DNA of 9,441 bases from NCBI GenBank assembly GCA_027068615.1, contig JAMOQV010000058.1, forward strand, positions 1 through 9,441, written 5' to 3'. The translations under genes and the position numbers were made by a program. Positions 1-7,373 of the stretch are shown in pieces. The stretch comes from Helicobacteraceae bacterium (GTDB lineage Bacteria; Campylobacterota; Campylobacteria; Campylobacterales; Sulfurimonadaceae). How positions within the stretch are numbered: the first letter of the stretch is position 1; the number at the start of each line of letters is the position of its first letter. Below the pieces are notes generated by a model, which was not told the DNA's origin, ran no database searches, and saw only the letters and a program-made list of their open reading frames with translations.

Positions 1-1892
1 GGACTTATATATTTGTCAAAAACATTTACAGGGGCTCTCTCTTTCAAATCTATAAATATATGAAAAAGATTATCTCCATTTTCAACATGTTTTTTTGCAT
101 CCATCTTAAAACCTATAACAGAAGTAACTGATGAAACATTGTTTTTATCTATATGTTGCAATATCTTGTTTTCAAGTTGTGTAACTATCTTTTCTGTATC
201 TCTTAGCTCATTGTTTATATTTACTTTTCCATATATATAAACTTGAGTATTATCAAAATCTGGAAAAAGTTGGAATTTTGAGTTTTTTATAAGTACAAAA
301 GTTAAAGACAGTATAGTAAAAACTATAACAAAAAGTGAAAGATACTTTTTTCTAAAAACAAAATGTAATGCTTTAGAATGCCATCTATTTAACCTCTGCC
401 ATAATCTTTTTGTCCAACTATCATTATGAGTTACTTTTAAAAAATCATAAGAGTGAAGAGGCAGAAAGTAAAAAGCTTCAAACAAAGATGATAAAAGTAA
501 AACTGTTATCATAATAGGGATGATTCTTATAAACATACCCATCTCACCACTCATCAAAAGCATAGGTAAAAAAGCAAATACAGTAGTTAAAGTAGCAGAT
601 AGAACTGCTGGAAACATCTCAGTAGCTCCAACGATACAAGCTTCTCTTCTATCCATACCATTTTCAAGGTGTCTGTAGATATTTTCAGCTACAACTATCG
701 CTTCATCTACTAACATACCTAAAGCTATCAATGCACCTAAAAGAGAAAGCATATTTAGACTATCGCCCATAAGTTCTGTAACTATCAACCCTATCATAAA
801 ACTCATAGGTATCCCAATGGCTACAACCATAGCTATACCTCTGTTTATAAATATAAGCATAGCTACAAAAACAAGTATAAGACCAAATATTATATTTGCA
901 AACACTATATTTAAACGGTTTTTTATCCATACCGAAGTATCTGTATATATATCATACTTAAACTCTGGATTTTCTTGTTGAGATTTTTTTAGAAGTTCTC
1001 TTATCTTTTTTACCAACTCTATGGCATTTCCATTTTCACTTTTACCTATATTTATAGATATATTTCTCAAACCGTTAAAGTGTGATAACTCAGACTCATC
1101 ACTAAGTTTAAACTCTACTTCTGAGATATCCCCAACTCTAACCCTACTTTTACCTACACTTATGATACTATCTTCTATATCTTTTTTTGTTTTTTCCCCG
1201 TTAAATGTAGATATATAAAGATGAGAACCTCTCTCTTTTATAGTACCTATTGGAAAAACTGAACTTAAATTTTTAAGAGACGATACCACTTGAGTTGGTT
1301 GAAGTCCTAGTGCTTGTATCTTTTTGTCATTTATAGATATAACCAACTCTTCATCGGCATCCCCACGGATGGTTATATCACTTAAATCTTTAAAATGACT
1401 AAGTTTTCTTTTAAGTTCATCTGCTTTTTGAAGTAACTCTTCTTGAGTTTTATCCCCAGCAATAGCGATAAGAACAAGAGGAAATGTGTTTAGTTTTATC
1501 TTGGCTATAGGCTCTGCCATATCTGCTGGTAAATCTTTTTTTACACCACTTACTATATCTTTTACATCATTTAAAACACTTATATTGTCTGAGTCTGGTT
1601 TTATATCTATAACCATAGAGAAAAAACCATTTTTTATAGTAGTTTTTATAACATCCAACTCATCTATATTTTGCAACTCATCCTCTATGGTTTTTACAAC
1701 CATCTTATCAAGAACATCAGCACTTGTACCTACATAACCACCTGTTATAGTGATCTTATCCATATTCATAGGTGGAAATATCTCTTTTGGAATATTTATA
1801 TATGCAAAGATGGATAACAACATTATAAATATCAGTAGTATATGGTTTAGTAGTGGTTTATCTATGGCAAACTCTATAAAACGACGAATCAT
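1..1892 (-). CDS. RND-family efflux transporter permease (AcrB-like, HAE1 type), 3' end cut off by window edge
   Basis: This is an inner-membrane proton-driven export pump of the AcrB/HAE1 type, probably partnered by a periplasmic adaptor and an outer-membrane channel. Only the first 630 codons are present, of about 1000 to 1050 in the family. Residues 1-30 hold the first membrane helix. Residues ~45-325 are a periplasmic porter domain, including GGYVGTSADVLDKMV and a TIEDELQNID segment like AcrB's. Helices 2-6 span ~329-475, helix 7 is ~517-535, and the second porter domain begins after it. Helix 4 carries GMLVDEAIVVAENIYR: D396 matches the AcrB proton-relay Asp407, but the next position is Glu397 instead of Asp408. 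ATG at 1892 is preceded by AAGG. The gene follows the FtsL-like gene by 8 bp, so it is likely the last visible member of the Uma2-rsmH-ftsL operon. Substrate is unknown. Family call is firm. Confidence 0.95.
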   Translation of the reverse strand, partial: MIRRFIEFAIDKPLLNHILLIFIMLLSIFAYINIPKEIFPPMNMDKITITGGYVGTSADVLDKMVVKTIEDELQNIDELDVIKTTIKNGFFSMVIDIKPDSDNISVLNDVKDIVSGVKKDLPADMAEPIAKIKLNTFPLVLIAIAGDKTQEELLQKADELKRKLSHFKDLSDITIRGDADEELVISINDKKIQALGLQPTQVVSSLKNLSSVFPIGTIKERGSHLYISTFNGEKTKKDIEDSIISVGKSRVRVGDISEVEFKLSDESELSHFNGLRNISINIGKSENGNAIELVKKIRELLKKSQQENPEFKYDIYTDTSVWIKNRLNIVFANIIFGLILVFVAMLIFINRGIAMVVAIGIPMSFMIGLIVTELMGDSLNMLSLLGALIALGMLVDEAIVVAENIYRHLENGMDRREACIVGATEMFPAVLSATLTTVFAFLPMLLMSGEMGMFIRIIPIMITVLLLSSLFEAFYFLPLHSYDFLKVTHNDSWTKRLWQRLNRWHSKALHFVFRKKYLSLFVIVFTILSLTFVLIKNSKFQLFPDFDNTQVYIYGKVNINNELRDTEKIVTQLENKILQHIDKNNVSSVTSVIGFKMDAKKHVENGDNLFHIFIDLKERAPVNVFDKYIS

Positions 1893-1900
1893 ATATGCCC

Positions 1901-2179
1901 TTAAAAGAGTGTATCTAAAATCTGATTTTTAAACTTTAGCTCTTCAACTGAAGCTTGAATAAGTTGGTTTTCTGCTTTTAAAACATCATGTTCACCTTGA
2001 AGTTTAGCTATATCTCTACTTTTAAAGTAGATTTGTTCAGATAGATAAACTTTTGGAAATGCAAGCAACACAAAAAAACTCATCATTAAAAAAACATATA
2101 TAAAATACTCAAAATCTAACTTTTTTTTTGGTGTGATTATATCTTGTACTTCATCTAAAAGTTCTATCTTATCACTCAT
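1901..2179 (-). CDS. Small bitopic coiled-coil protein, probable FtsL-like division protein
   Basis: This is a 92-residue protein with a charged cytoplasmic N-terminus (residues 1-24), one membrane helix (~25-46, rich in F, L, V and M) and a short extracytoplasmic helical tail (~50-90) with heptad-like spacing of L, I and V, predicted as a coiled coil. That size and layout are those of FtsL, the divisome protein that pairs with FtsB and FtsQ to activate FtsWI. Its position directly after rsmH matches where ftsL lies in the dcw clusters of many bacteria. The start codon overlaps the rsmH stop as ATGA, which points to translational coupling. FtsL is poorly conserved in sequence, so the identity rests on topology and position. 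It could also be another small membrane coiled-coil protein. I leave the symbol blank for that reason. Confidence 0.72.
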   Translation of the reverse strand: MSDKIELLDEVQDIITPKKKLDFEYFIYVFLMMSFFVLLAFPKVYLSEQIYFKSRDIAKLQGEHDVLKAENQLIQASVEELKFKNQILDTLF

Positions 2180-3102
2180 CTTCTACTAACCTTAAAGTTT
2201 CTCATCTTTGCACTTCTACTTCTTGCATTTTCTTTTAACTCATCATCTTTTGCCATAAGTGGTTTTCTTGTCAAAATCTTACCTATAGAATGGTTGTTTC
2301 CACATTCACATCTCATAATCTCTTGAGGGCATATACAACTTTTTGACCATTTTTGAAATGTTTGTTTTACTATCCTGTCTTCAAGAGAGTGAAAAGAAAT
2401 TATAGAGATTATAGCATCTTTAAGTTTTGCATCATATAAACTTTGTAAAAGTGATTTTAGCTCCCCTAACTCATCATTTACCTCTATACGGATAGCTTGC
2501 ATAAGTAGTGTTGCTGGGTGTATCTTTTTACCTCTTGGCATAAGTGGCTTTATAGCATCGCTTAACTCTTTTGCTGAGTTAAACGGACGATTTTGTACTA
2601 TAAATGATGCTATCTTTTTGTAGTTTCTAAGCTCCCCATACTCTAGCAAAATCCTCTCAAGTTCATCTTGTGAATACTCATTTACAACCTCATAAGCACT
2701 TAGAGGTGCATCTTTATCCATCCTCATATCTAGGTTTTCACTCTCATAAGAAAAACCTCTGTCTTTTTGGTCAAGTTGAAGTGAAGAAACCCCTATATCT
2801 GCTAAAACACCTTTTATAGAATCAGCCCCATACTCATCTATAATCTCTTTTATAACAGATGAAAATCGCCCTTTTTTTATAACTACTCTATCTTTAAAAG
2901 GCTCTAGTCTTTTAGTAGAAAAATCTATAGCTGTTTGGTCTTGGTCTATCCCTATAAGTTTTATATTTGGGTTGGACTCTAGTATCATCGAGCTATGACC
3001 ACCATAACCCATAGTACAGTCAATAACAATTCCACCATCTATATCTTTAAAAGTATCTATAACTTCTCTATATAAAACTGGTATATGTGGGATATTTTCC
3101 AA
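2176..3102 (-). CDS. rsmH: 16S rRNA (cytosine1402-N4)-methyltransferase RsmH (MraW)
   Basis: RsmH uses S-adenosylmethionine to methylate N4 of cytosine 1402 in the decoding centre of 16S rRNA. The 308-residue length is normal. The motifs run in family order: HIPVL (6-10), the SAM-binding DCTMGYGGHS (28-37), GIDQD (51-55), LADIGVSSLQLD (100-111), RGFSY (115-119), LDMRMD (124-129), the HPATLLMQAIRIEVN segment (195-209), SFHSLEDRIVK (236-246), a cysteine-rich stretch (256-267) and the basic C-terminal ARSRSAKMR (293-301). The start codon is TTG. An in-frame TAG lies directly upstream, so no earlier start is possible, and AAAGGAA sits 6 nt before the TTG. That ribosome site overlaps the TAA of the Uma2 gene upstream (11-bp gap), and the stop overlaps the FtsL-like gene by 4 bp, so translation of all three is probably coupled. 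Confidence 0.97.
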   Translation of the reverse strand: MENIPHIPVLYREVIDTFKDIDGGIVIDCTMGYGGHSSMILESNPNIKLIGIDQDQTAIDFSTKRLEPFKDRVVIKKGRFSSVIKEIIDEYGADSIKGVLADIGVSSLQLDQKDRGFSYESENLDMRMDKDAPLSAYEVVNEYSQDELERILLEYGELRNYKKIASFIVQNRPFNSAKELSDAIKPLMPRGKKIHPATLLMQAIRIEVNDELGELKSLLQSLYDAKLKDAIISIISFHSLEDRIVKQTFQKWSKSCICPQEIMRCECGNNHSIGKILTRKPLMAKDDELKENARSRSAKMRNFKVSRR

Positions 3103-3113
3103 CTAAAATTCCT

Positions 3114-3650
3114 TTATTTTCTAAATCTTTTAAATACTTTTTCAAAATCAAGTTCGATACCACAACTCGTTTCTTCAAACTTATAACTCTCTTTTGAAAA
3201 ATCACCCTGCTTATCGTACTCTTTACCATCTAACTTATAAATCTTTGCACTTAAAGCATCTGGATAAACTAAGATATAATACTTCACTTTTTCTGCTTCA
3301 TATATCTCAAACTTATACTTTTCATCCCTTTTTGCAGTAGATGGAGATATAATCTCAACTATAATCTCTGGTGCTTTAGTTAAGTAAGCATCATGAGTCT
3401 CACCACAAGTCAAAGCTATATCTGGTCTTAAAACAGTATCATCATTGATTTTATAATCAACTTCACCTAAAACCTCACAAAAAGGACATTTATCAAGCTG
3501 ATTTCCAATATACCTTATCATCTCACTAGCGATACTCTGATGCTTTCTCATAGGAGCTGGACTCATAGCCATAGGCATCCCCCTTATAAGTTCCCAATCA
3601 CCTTCCCATTTTACATAATCTTGGTAAGTATAGTACTCTATCGCACACAT
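3114..3650 (-). CDS. Uma2 family (DUF820) PD-(D/E)XK endonuclease-fold protein
   Basis: This 178-residue protein belongs to the Uma2 family of restriction-endonuclease-fold proteins, common in cyanobacteria and scattered elsewhere. Cellular function of the family is not established. Visible family features are the N-terminal YTYQDYVKWEGDWELIRG region (7-24), RPDIAL with the putative catalytic Asp77, the strand APEIIVEIISPSTAKRDEK with Glu99 and the SPST signature at 102-105, Asp109, Lys113 and Tyr117 in the following helix, and the YYILVYPD strand (124-131). There is also a CPFC pair at 55-58. The ATG is well supported by AGGAG 7 nt upstream. It is the first gene behind the promoter at 3681-3686 and sits 11 bp before rsmH, so it is likely the promoter-proximal member of an operon holding a ribosome-methylation gene. 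That is an odd place for an accessory nuclease-like gene. Confidence 0.9.
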   Translation of the reverse strand: MCAIEYYTYQDYVKWEGDWELIRGMPMAMSPAPMRKHQSIASEMIRYIGNQLDKCPFCEVLGEVDYKINDDTVLRPDIALTCGETHDAYLTKAPEIIVEIISPSTAKRDEKYKFEIYEAEKVKYYILVYPDALSAKIYKLDGKEYDKQGDFSKESYKFEETSCGIELDFEKVFKRFRK

Positions 3651-3680
3651 AAGAAAACTCCTACACTAATGTATCTTAAA

Positions 3681-3686
3681 ATTATA
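3681..3686 (-). promoter_or_regulatory. Probable sigma-70 -10 element for the Uma2-rsmH-ftsL-RND operon
   Basis: Read on the minus strand, the 60-bp gap between proA and the Uma2 gene contains a perfect TATAAT directly preceded by TG and by AT-rich sequence. No clear -35 box is visible, as is usual for Campylobacterota promoters. Transcription would begin near 3673, giving a leader of about 22 nt with AGGAG just before the ATG at 3650. No other promoter of similar quality is seen between the Uma2 gene and the RND gene. Confidence 0.55.
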
Positions 3687-3710
3687 CATAAATCTTTATA
3701 AATTTTTATT

Positions 3711-4943
3711 TTATCTAATTTGACCACTGCCATATATCTTAAACTTGTAAGTAGTAAGTCCCTCTATACCCATAGGTCCTCTAGCATGTAGTTTGTTTGT
3801 GCTTATACCAACCTCAGCACCAAAACCAAATGCTCCACCATCTGTAAAACGAGTTGAAGCATTTACATAAACGGCTGCTGCATCTATAGAGTTCAAAAAT
3901 AGCTCCGCATTAGTTATATTTTCAGTTACTATCGCTTCTGAATGACCTGATGTAAATCTTGTTATATGCTCTATCGCACCCTTAACACCATCTACTACTT
4001 TTATATTTAGTATATTTGCTAAATACTCAGTATCATAATCTTCATCTGTTGCATTTTCAACTTCTATAATCTTTTGAGTTTCCATGCAACCTTTTAACAA
4101 TGTTCCAGCCTTATCAAACTCTTTCTTTAACTTAACAAGTGCATCTTTTGCTATCGCTTTATCTACAAGTAAAGTCTCCATAGCATTACATACTCCTGGT
4201 CTTTGCACTTTTGCATTTAAAGATATTGCTATTGCATCATCTAGTTTTGCATCTTTATCTATATAAGTATGACATTGACCTTTATCGTGTTTTACTACAC
4301 TTACAGTTGCATTTTCACTTACATACTTTATAAGCCCTGCTCCACCTCTAGGGATGATTAAGTCCACATACTTATCCATCTTTATAAGCTTACTTACCCC
4401 CTCACGAGAAGCATCTGGGATAAGTGATACTAAAGCACGAGGTAAATTGTTCTTTTCTAAAACATCTTGAAGAACTTTTGCTATCGCTTTATTTGAGTTT
4501 TGAGCCTCTTTTCCACCTTTTAGTACACAAACATTTGAGCTTTTAAAACATAGTGCTGCTGTATCACTTGTAACATTTGGACGACTTTCATAGATAATGC
4601 CAATAACACCGATAGGGATAGATACTTTTTCTATCTTTAAGTCATCCTCAGTTATCCAACCATCAAGAACACGACCAACAGGGTCTTTAAGAGATGCTAT
4701 CTCCTCAACTGCAACTGCCATAGCTTCGATGCGAGACTCATCTAAAAAAAGTCTATCCATAAGTGCAGATGAAAGGTTATTTTCTTCCCCATCTTGCATA
4801 TCCAAAGAGTTTGCTCTTAACAACTCTTCTGTATTGTGTCTAAGTGCTTGAGCCATCTCTTTTAGCACACGATTTTTCTCTTTAGAACTCAAAGAGTTAA
4901 AAACTCTACTTGATGATTTTGCTTCTTTTAAAAATGCTTCCAT
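3711..4943 (-). CDS. proA: Glutamate-5-semialdehyde dehydrogenase (gamma-glutamyl phosphate reductase) ProA
   Basis: ProA is the second enzyme of proline synthesis from glutamate. It reduces gamma-glutamyl phosphate with NADPH to glutamate-5-semialdehyde, in the cytoplasm, working with the kinase ProB. The 410-residue length is standard. Recognisable blocks are YESRPNVTSD (118-127), the cofactor-binding VLKGGKEAQNSN (140-151), IPRGG (197-201), GQCHTYID (222-229), the catalytic cysteine Cys252 in QRPGVCNAMETLLV (247-260) and the C-terminal VNASTRFTDGG and AFGFGAEVGISTNKLHARGP region. ATG at 4943 follows AAAGGAA at good spacing. The gene lies 45 bp after nadK. A TACAAT in that gap (4966-4971, minus strand) could serve as its own -10 element, but read-through from nadK is equally likely. 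proB is not in the window. Confidence 0.98.
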   Translation of the reverse strand: MEAFLKEAKSSSRVFNSLSSKEKNRVLKEMAQALRHNTEELLRANSLDMQDGEENNLSSALMDRLFLDESRIEAMAVAVEEIASLKDPVGRVLDGWITEDDLKIEKVSIPIGVIGIIYESRPNVTSDTAALCFKSSNVCVLKGGKEAQNSNKAIAKVLQDVLEKNNLPRALVSLIPDASREGVSKLIKMDKYVDLIIPRGGAGLIKYVSENATVSVVKHDKGQCHTYIDKDAKLDDAIAISLNAKVQRPGVCNAMETLLVDKAIAKDALVKLKKEFDKAGTLLKGCMETQKIIEVENATDEDYDTEYLANILNIKVVDGVKGAIEHITRFTSGHSEAIVTENITNAELFLNSIDAAAVYVNASTRFTDGGAFGFGAEVGISTNKLHARGPMGIEGLTTYKFKIYGSGQIR

Positions 4944-4988
4944 ATGTATTCCTTTTATTTGTAAAATTGTATTCTTTAGTTAAACTAC

Positions 4989-5837
4989 CTATTTACCCCA
5001 CCCCAATTTCTCTTTAAGAGTATTGAAGTAGTTAAACTCGTTTTTATGAACAAGTTGTACTTTTTTTGATGATAGTTTTATATGTATGCTTTTGCCTTTT
5101 ACAAGTTCATGCATATCTTGTCCATCTATGATGATAAGTGCTTTTTCTTCTGGGGTTTTCATCTCTATAGGAAACTCTCCAGGTAAAACAACTGGTCTTT
5201 GACTAAGAGAGTGTGGAGATATAGGTGTAAGTGCAAAAACATTTGTTAGAGGGAACAAAACAGGTCCACCAGCCGATAAGTTATAAGCTGTTGAGCCTGT
5301 TGGTGTTGATACTATAACCCCATCTCCATAGTAGGTATTGAATGATTGAGAGTTTACTAATGTCTCAACATGAATCATATTTGATATAGATGGTCTAGTC
5401 AATACTATATCATTAAAAGCATATATGATTAAGTCATCTTCATCTGTTTCTATTGTCGCTTGAAGTATCGCTCGTTGTTCTATTCTATAGTTTTGTTTAA
5501 CTATATTTTTTACAAAACCATCCAACTCATCTAAACTCAAATCTGCTAAAAAACCCAAATTACCAGCATGGATACCTAAAACAGGTATATCATACTCAAA
5601 TGAGCGTCTAACAGATGATATAAGTGTTCCATCTCCACCCAAAGTTACTAAGATATCGCACTTTTTACATATAGACTCAAAGTCCATACCCATAACATCT
5701 ATCATACCACCACTGATGCTTTCTATAAACACCTCTATAGAATGTTTTTCAAATATATCTTTAAGTTTATAAAAATCACTTTTTAACTCTGGTGTAGATG
5801 GTCTTAAAACTACACCAACTTTTTTTATATTTTTCAT
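4989..5837 (-). CDS. nadK: NAD kinase (ATP/polyphosphate-dependent NAD kinase, PpnK)
   Basis: NadK phosphorylates NAD at the 2' position of the adenosine ribose to make NADP in the cytoplasm. The 282-residue product has the defining GGDGT motif (67-71) in LVTLGGDGTLISSVRR, the HAGNLGFLADL block (90-100), FNDIVLTR (141-148; the usual family form is NE) and the conserved core YGDGVIVSTPTGSTAYNLSAGGP (170-192), followed by LTPISPHSLSQRPVVLP (203-219). The ATG at 5837 lacks a strong Shine-Dalgarno sequence (only an AAAGT-like stretch upstream). It lies 12 bp after the small coiled-coil gene, so translation may depend partly on that gene. In Campylobacter relatives nadK usually neighbours recN; here it is followed by proA, whose enzyme consumes NADPH. 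Identity is firm. Confidence 0.97.
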   Translation of the reverse strand: MKNIKKVGVVLRPSTPELKSDFYKLKDIFEKHSIEVFIESISGGMIDVMGMDFESICKKCDILVTLGGDGTLISSVRRSFEYDIPVLGIHAGNLGFLADLSLDELDGFVKNIVKQNYRIEQRAILQATIETDEDDLIIYAFNDIVLTRPSISNMIHVETLVNSQSFNTYYGDGVIVSTPTGSTAYNLSAGGPVLFPLTNVFALTPISPHSLSQRPVVLPGEFPIEMKTPEEKALIIIDGQDMHELVKGKSIHIKLSSKKVQLVHKNEFNYFNTLKEKLGWGK

Positions 5838-5849
5838 TATACTTTACTT

Positions 5850-6149
5850 TTACATTTTTGAAAGTTCTAAGATTATCTCTCTAACCTCATCTTCTTCAAA
5901 AAAGATATTTCTCGATAACTCATCACTATATACTTTTAAAAGTTGAGACTTTTTAGCCACCTGTGCTTGTTTGTCATCTTTTAAAGCATCAAGCTCATCT
6001 TTGAGTTTTTGAGTATATTCTTCAACTATCTCTTGTTTTTTTACTTTTTTTGGTTTTACAATATCAGAAACATTAGTTTTAAAAACTTTATATACTATAA
6101 ATACAAAGAGTAAAACACCCCCAACATTATATATCATCTCATAATTCAT
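5850..6149 (-). CDS. Small membrane-anchored coiled-coil protein of unknown function
   Basis: I do not recognise this 99-residue protein. It has a short N-terminal segment, one hydrophobic helix (about residues 7-24, VGGVLLFVFIVYKVF) and then a lysine-rich, strongly helical tail with EEYTQKLKDELDALKDDKQAQVAKK, likely a coiled coil, ending in an acidic FFEEDEVREIILELSKM. The positive residues after the helix suggest that the tail lies in the cytoplasm. I chose the ATG at 6149: AGGA lies 7 nt upstream, whereas the two TTG codons just before it (6155, 6152) are too close to that site. It precedes nadK by 12 bp and probably shares its transcript. It may be lineage-specific. No function should be assumed. 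Confidence 0.75.
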   Translation of the reverse strand: MNYEMIYNVGGVLLFVFIVYKVFKTNVSDIVKPKKVKKQEIVEEYTQKLKDELDALKDDKQAQVAKKSQLLKVYSDELSRNIFFEEDEVREIILELSKM

Positions 6150-6186
6150 CAACAAATCCTTTTAACTTGAAATCGACATTAGTTGC

Positions 6187-6192
6187 CCTATA
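6187..6192 (-). promoter_or_regulatory. Possible promoter for the small membrane gene, nadK and proA
   Basis: In the 74-bp gap after the MFS gene, the minus strand reads TTCGAC, 16 nt, then TATAGG, which is a fair but imperfect sigma-70 pair. Transcription would begin near 6180, about 30 nt before the ATG at 6149. The -35-like part overlaps one arm of a 6-bp inverted repeat, TCGACA at 6173-6178 and TGTCGA at 6208-6213. This is a weak call based on consensus matching alone. Confidence 0.3.
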
Positions 6193-6223
6193 TTTGGGTA
6201 TTTTTATTGTCGAACTCAGGTTT

Positions 6224-7363
6224 TTAGTTTACGATTTTAGCATTTTTTAGATATAAAGCAACAAAAATTGTTCCTATTGCCATTATATTACACACCATAT
6301 ATGTTTCATTTAAACCTATACTATCACCTAAAAAACCTATACCAAAAACGATGATAGAACTTACACCAAAGTTTATAGCCATATAGATACTGTTCATAAA
6401 AGTAGGCATTGATGAGTTTGTATCTTGAACCAAAGCCATCAAAACAGGAGTAGATGCAAAAACAAAAAATCCCAATACCCCTAAAATAAATATATTTTGA
6501 AAGTATATAAACAATGCCATAAAAACAGTAGAACCTATAGAGGTAAAAAGTATAGTTTTATATCTACCTATCTTATCTGAAATATTACCCGAGAAAAAAA
6601 CACCAAGAACACCAGAAAACTGTAAAACAGCCAAAGATATACCACTATACCATAATGACGAACCGTTTTGAGTAAGATATACTGGTAGATAAAGAGTCAA
6701 AGAACTTCTTAGTGCTGATTGAAAAAGTATAAAAAGTCCTATGATGATAAAAAAACTTTTATACTTTAAAAGTAATGCTTTAGTATCCCCTTTTTCCCTT
6801 TTTTTAGGAGCTATATGTGTTTGAAAATCACGAAGTTTTATGTATAAGATTAAAGATGCAACTATACCTATTGGCATCAGTTTATAAACTCCCTCTAACC
6901 CCCACCAAGAAACTCCAGCCGTAGCTAGTATAGGACCAACTGTTCTTGCAAACTCTCCCCCAACCATAAAAAAACTCATCCCCGTTCCTGTTTTATCTCC
7001 AGATGCTTTTTTTATCATTGTTGGTGATGGTATGTGAAAAAGTGCCGACGATATACCTGAGACAAGTAACAGTATAAGAAGTATCCCATAAGATGGGGCT
7101 AAACCTATAAGACTCATACTTATAGCTGTTATAGCAGGTGTAAAAATTACAAAATATTTAACATCTCTTTTTTCTGCTATCAAACCTAGTATAGGATTAA
7201 AAAGTGCTGGTATCCGTCTAATGATATCAAGCAATGCCACCATAGACAAACTAAGTCCTAGTTTCTCTATGATAAGTGGTAAAAGTGGTGCTAAAAATGA
7301 TGAAAAAACATCATGAGCAAAGTGTGCTGTTGATATAGTTAAAACTCTACCTTTATGAAACAT
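6224..7363 (-). CDS. MFS transporter, fosmidomycin-resistance (Fsr)-like
   Basis: This is a 379-residue inner-membrane major facilitator with about twelve hydrophobic helices. The N-terminal half resembles the Fsr branch: STAHFAHDVFSSFLAPLLPL in helix 1, RRIPALFNPILGLIAEK at the helix 2/3 loop, SGISSALFHIPSPTMIKKASGDKTG around residues 102-126 (compare the FHP signature of Fsr), and FFMVGGEFARTVGPI in the following helix. A basic loop (~183-200) divides the halves. The second half has GNISDKIGRYKT (259-270), the MFS motif-A copy. Fsr-type proteins export small molecules, but the substrate here cannot be told from sequence. ATG at 7363 follows TAGGA. It starts 10 bp after the cytochrome c gene ends, so the two are probably co-transcribed. 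Length is close to the usual 390-410. Confidence 0.9.
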   Translation of the reverse strand: MFHKGRVLTISTAHFAHDVFSSFLAPLLPLIIEKLGLSLSMVALLDIIRRIPALFNPILGLIAEKRDVKYFVIFTPAITAISMSLIGLAPSYGILLILLLVSGISSALFHIPSPTMIKKASGDKTGTGMSFFMVGGEFARTVGPILATAGVSWWGLEGVYKLMPIGIVASLILYIKLRDFQTHIAPKKREKGDTKALLLKYKSFFIIIGLFILFQSALRSSLTLYLPVYLTQNGSSLWYSGISLAVLQFSGVLGVFFSGNISDKIGRYKTILFTSIGSTVFMALFIYFQNIFILGVLGFFVFASTPVLMALVQDTNSSMPTFMNSIYMAINFGVSSIIVFGIGFLGDSIGLNETYMVCNIMAIGTIFVALYLKNAKIVN

Positions 7364-7373
7364 ATAATCCTAC

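Noticed and set aside
1021..1932. Plus-strand open frames of 60 to 83 codons inside the RND gene
   Set aside because: They lie antisense to a clear RND coding sequence, have low-complexity S/F/I/L composition and no family resemblance or ribosome sites.
4140..4500. Near-identical stretch CTTTTGCTATCGCTTTAT occurring twice in proA
   Set aside because: Both copies encode similar alanine-lysine-rich helix segments of ProA, so they reflect codon use and not a mobile or regulatory repeat.
4084..4851. Plus-strand open frames inside proA
   Set aside because: They are antisense to a complete, well-conserved ProA and look like reverse-complement translation of it.
6172..6214. Inverted repeat TCGACA/TGTCGA after the MFS gene as an intrinsic terminator
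   Set aside because: The arms are only 6 bp with a 29-base spacer and no following T-run on the minus strand, so it does not make a convincing terminator.
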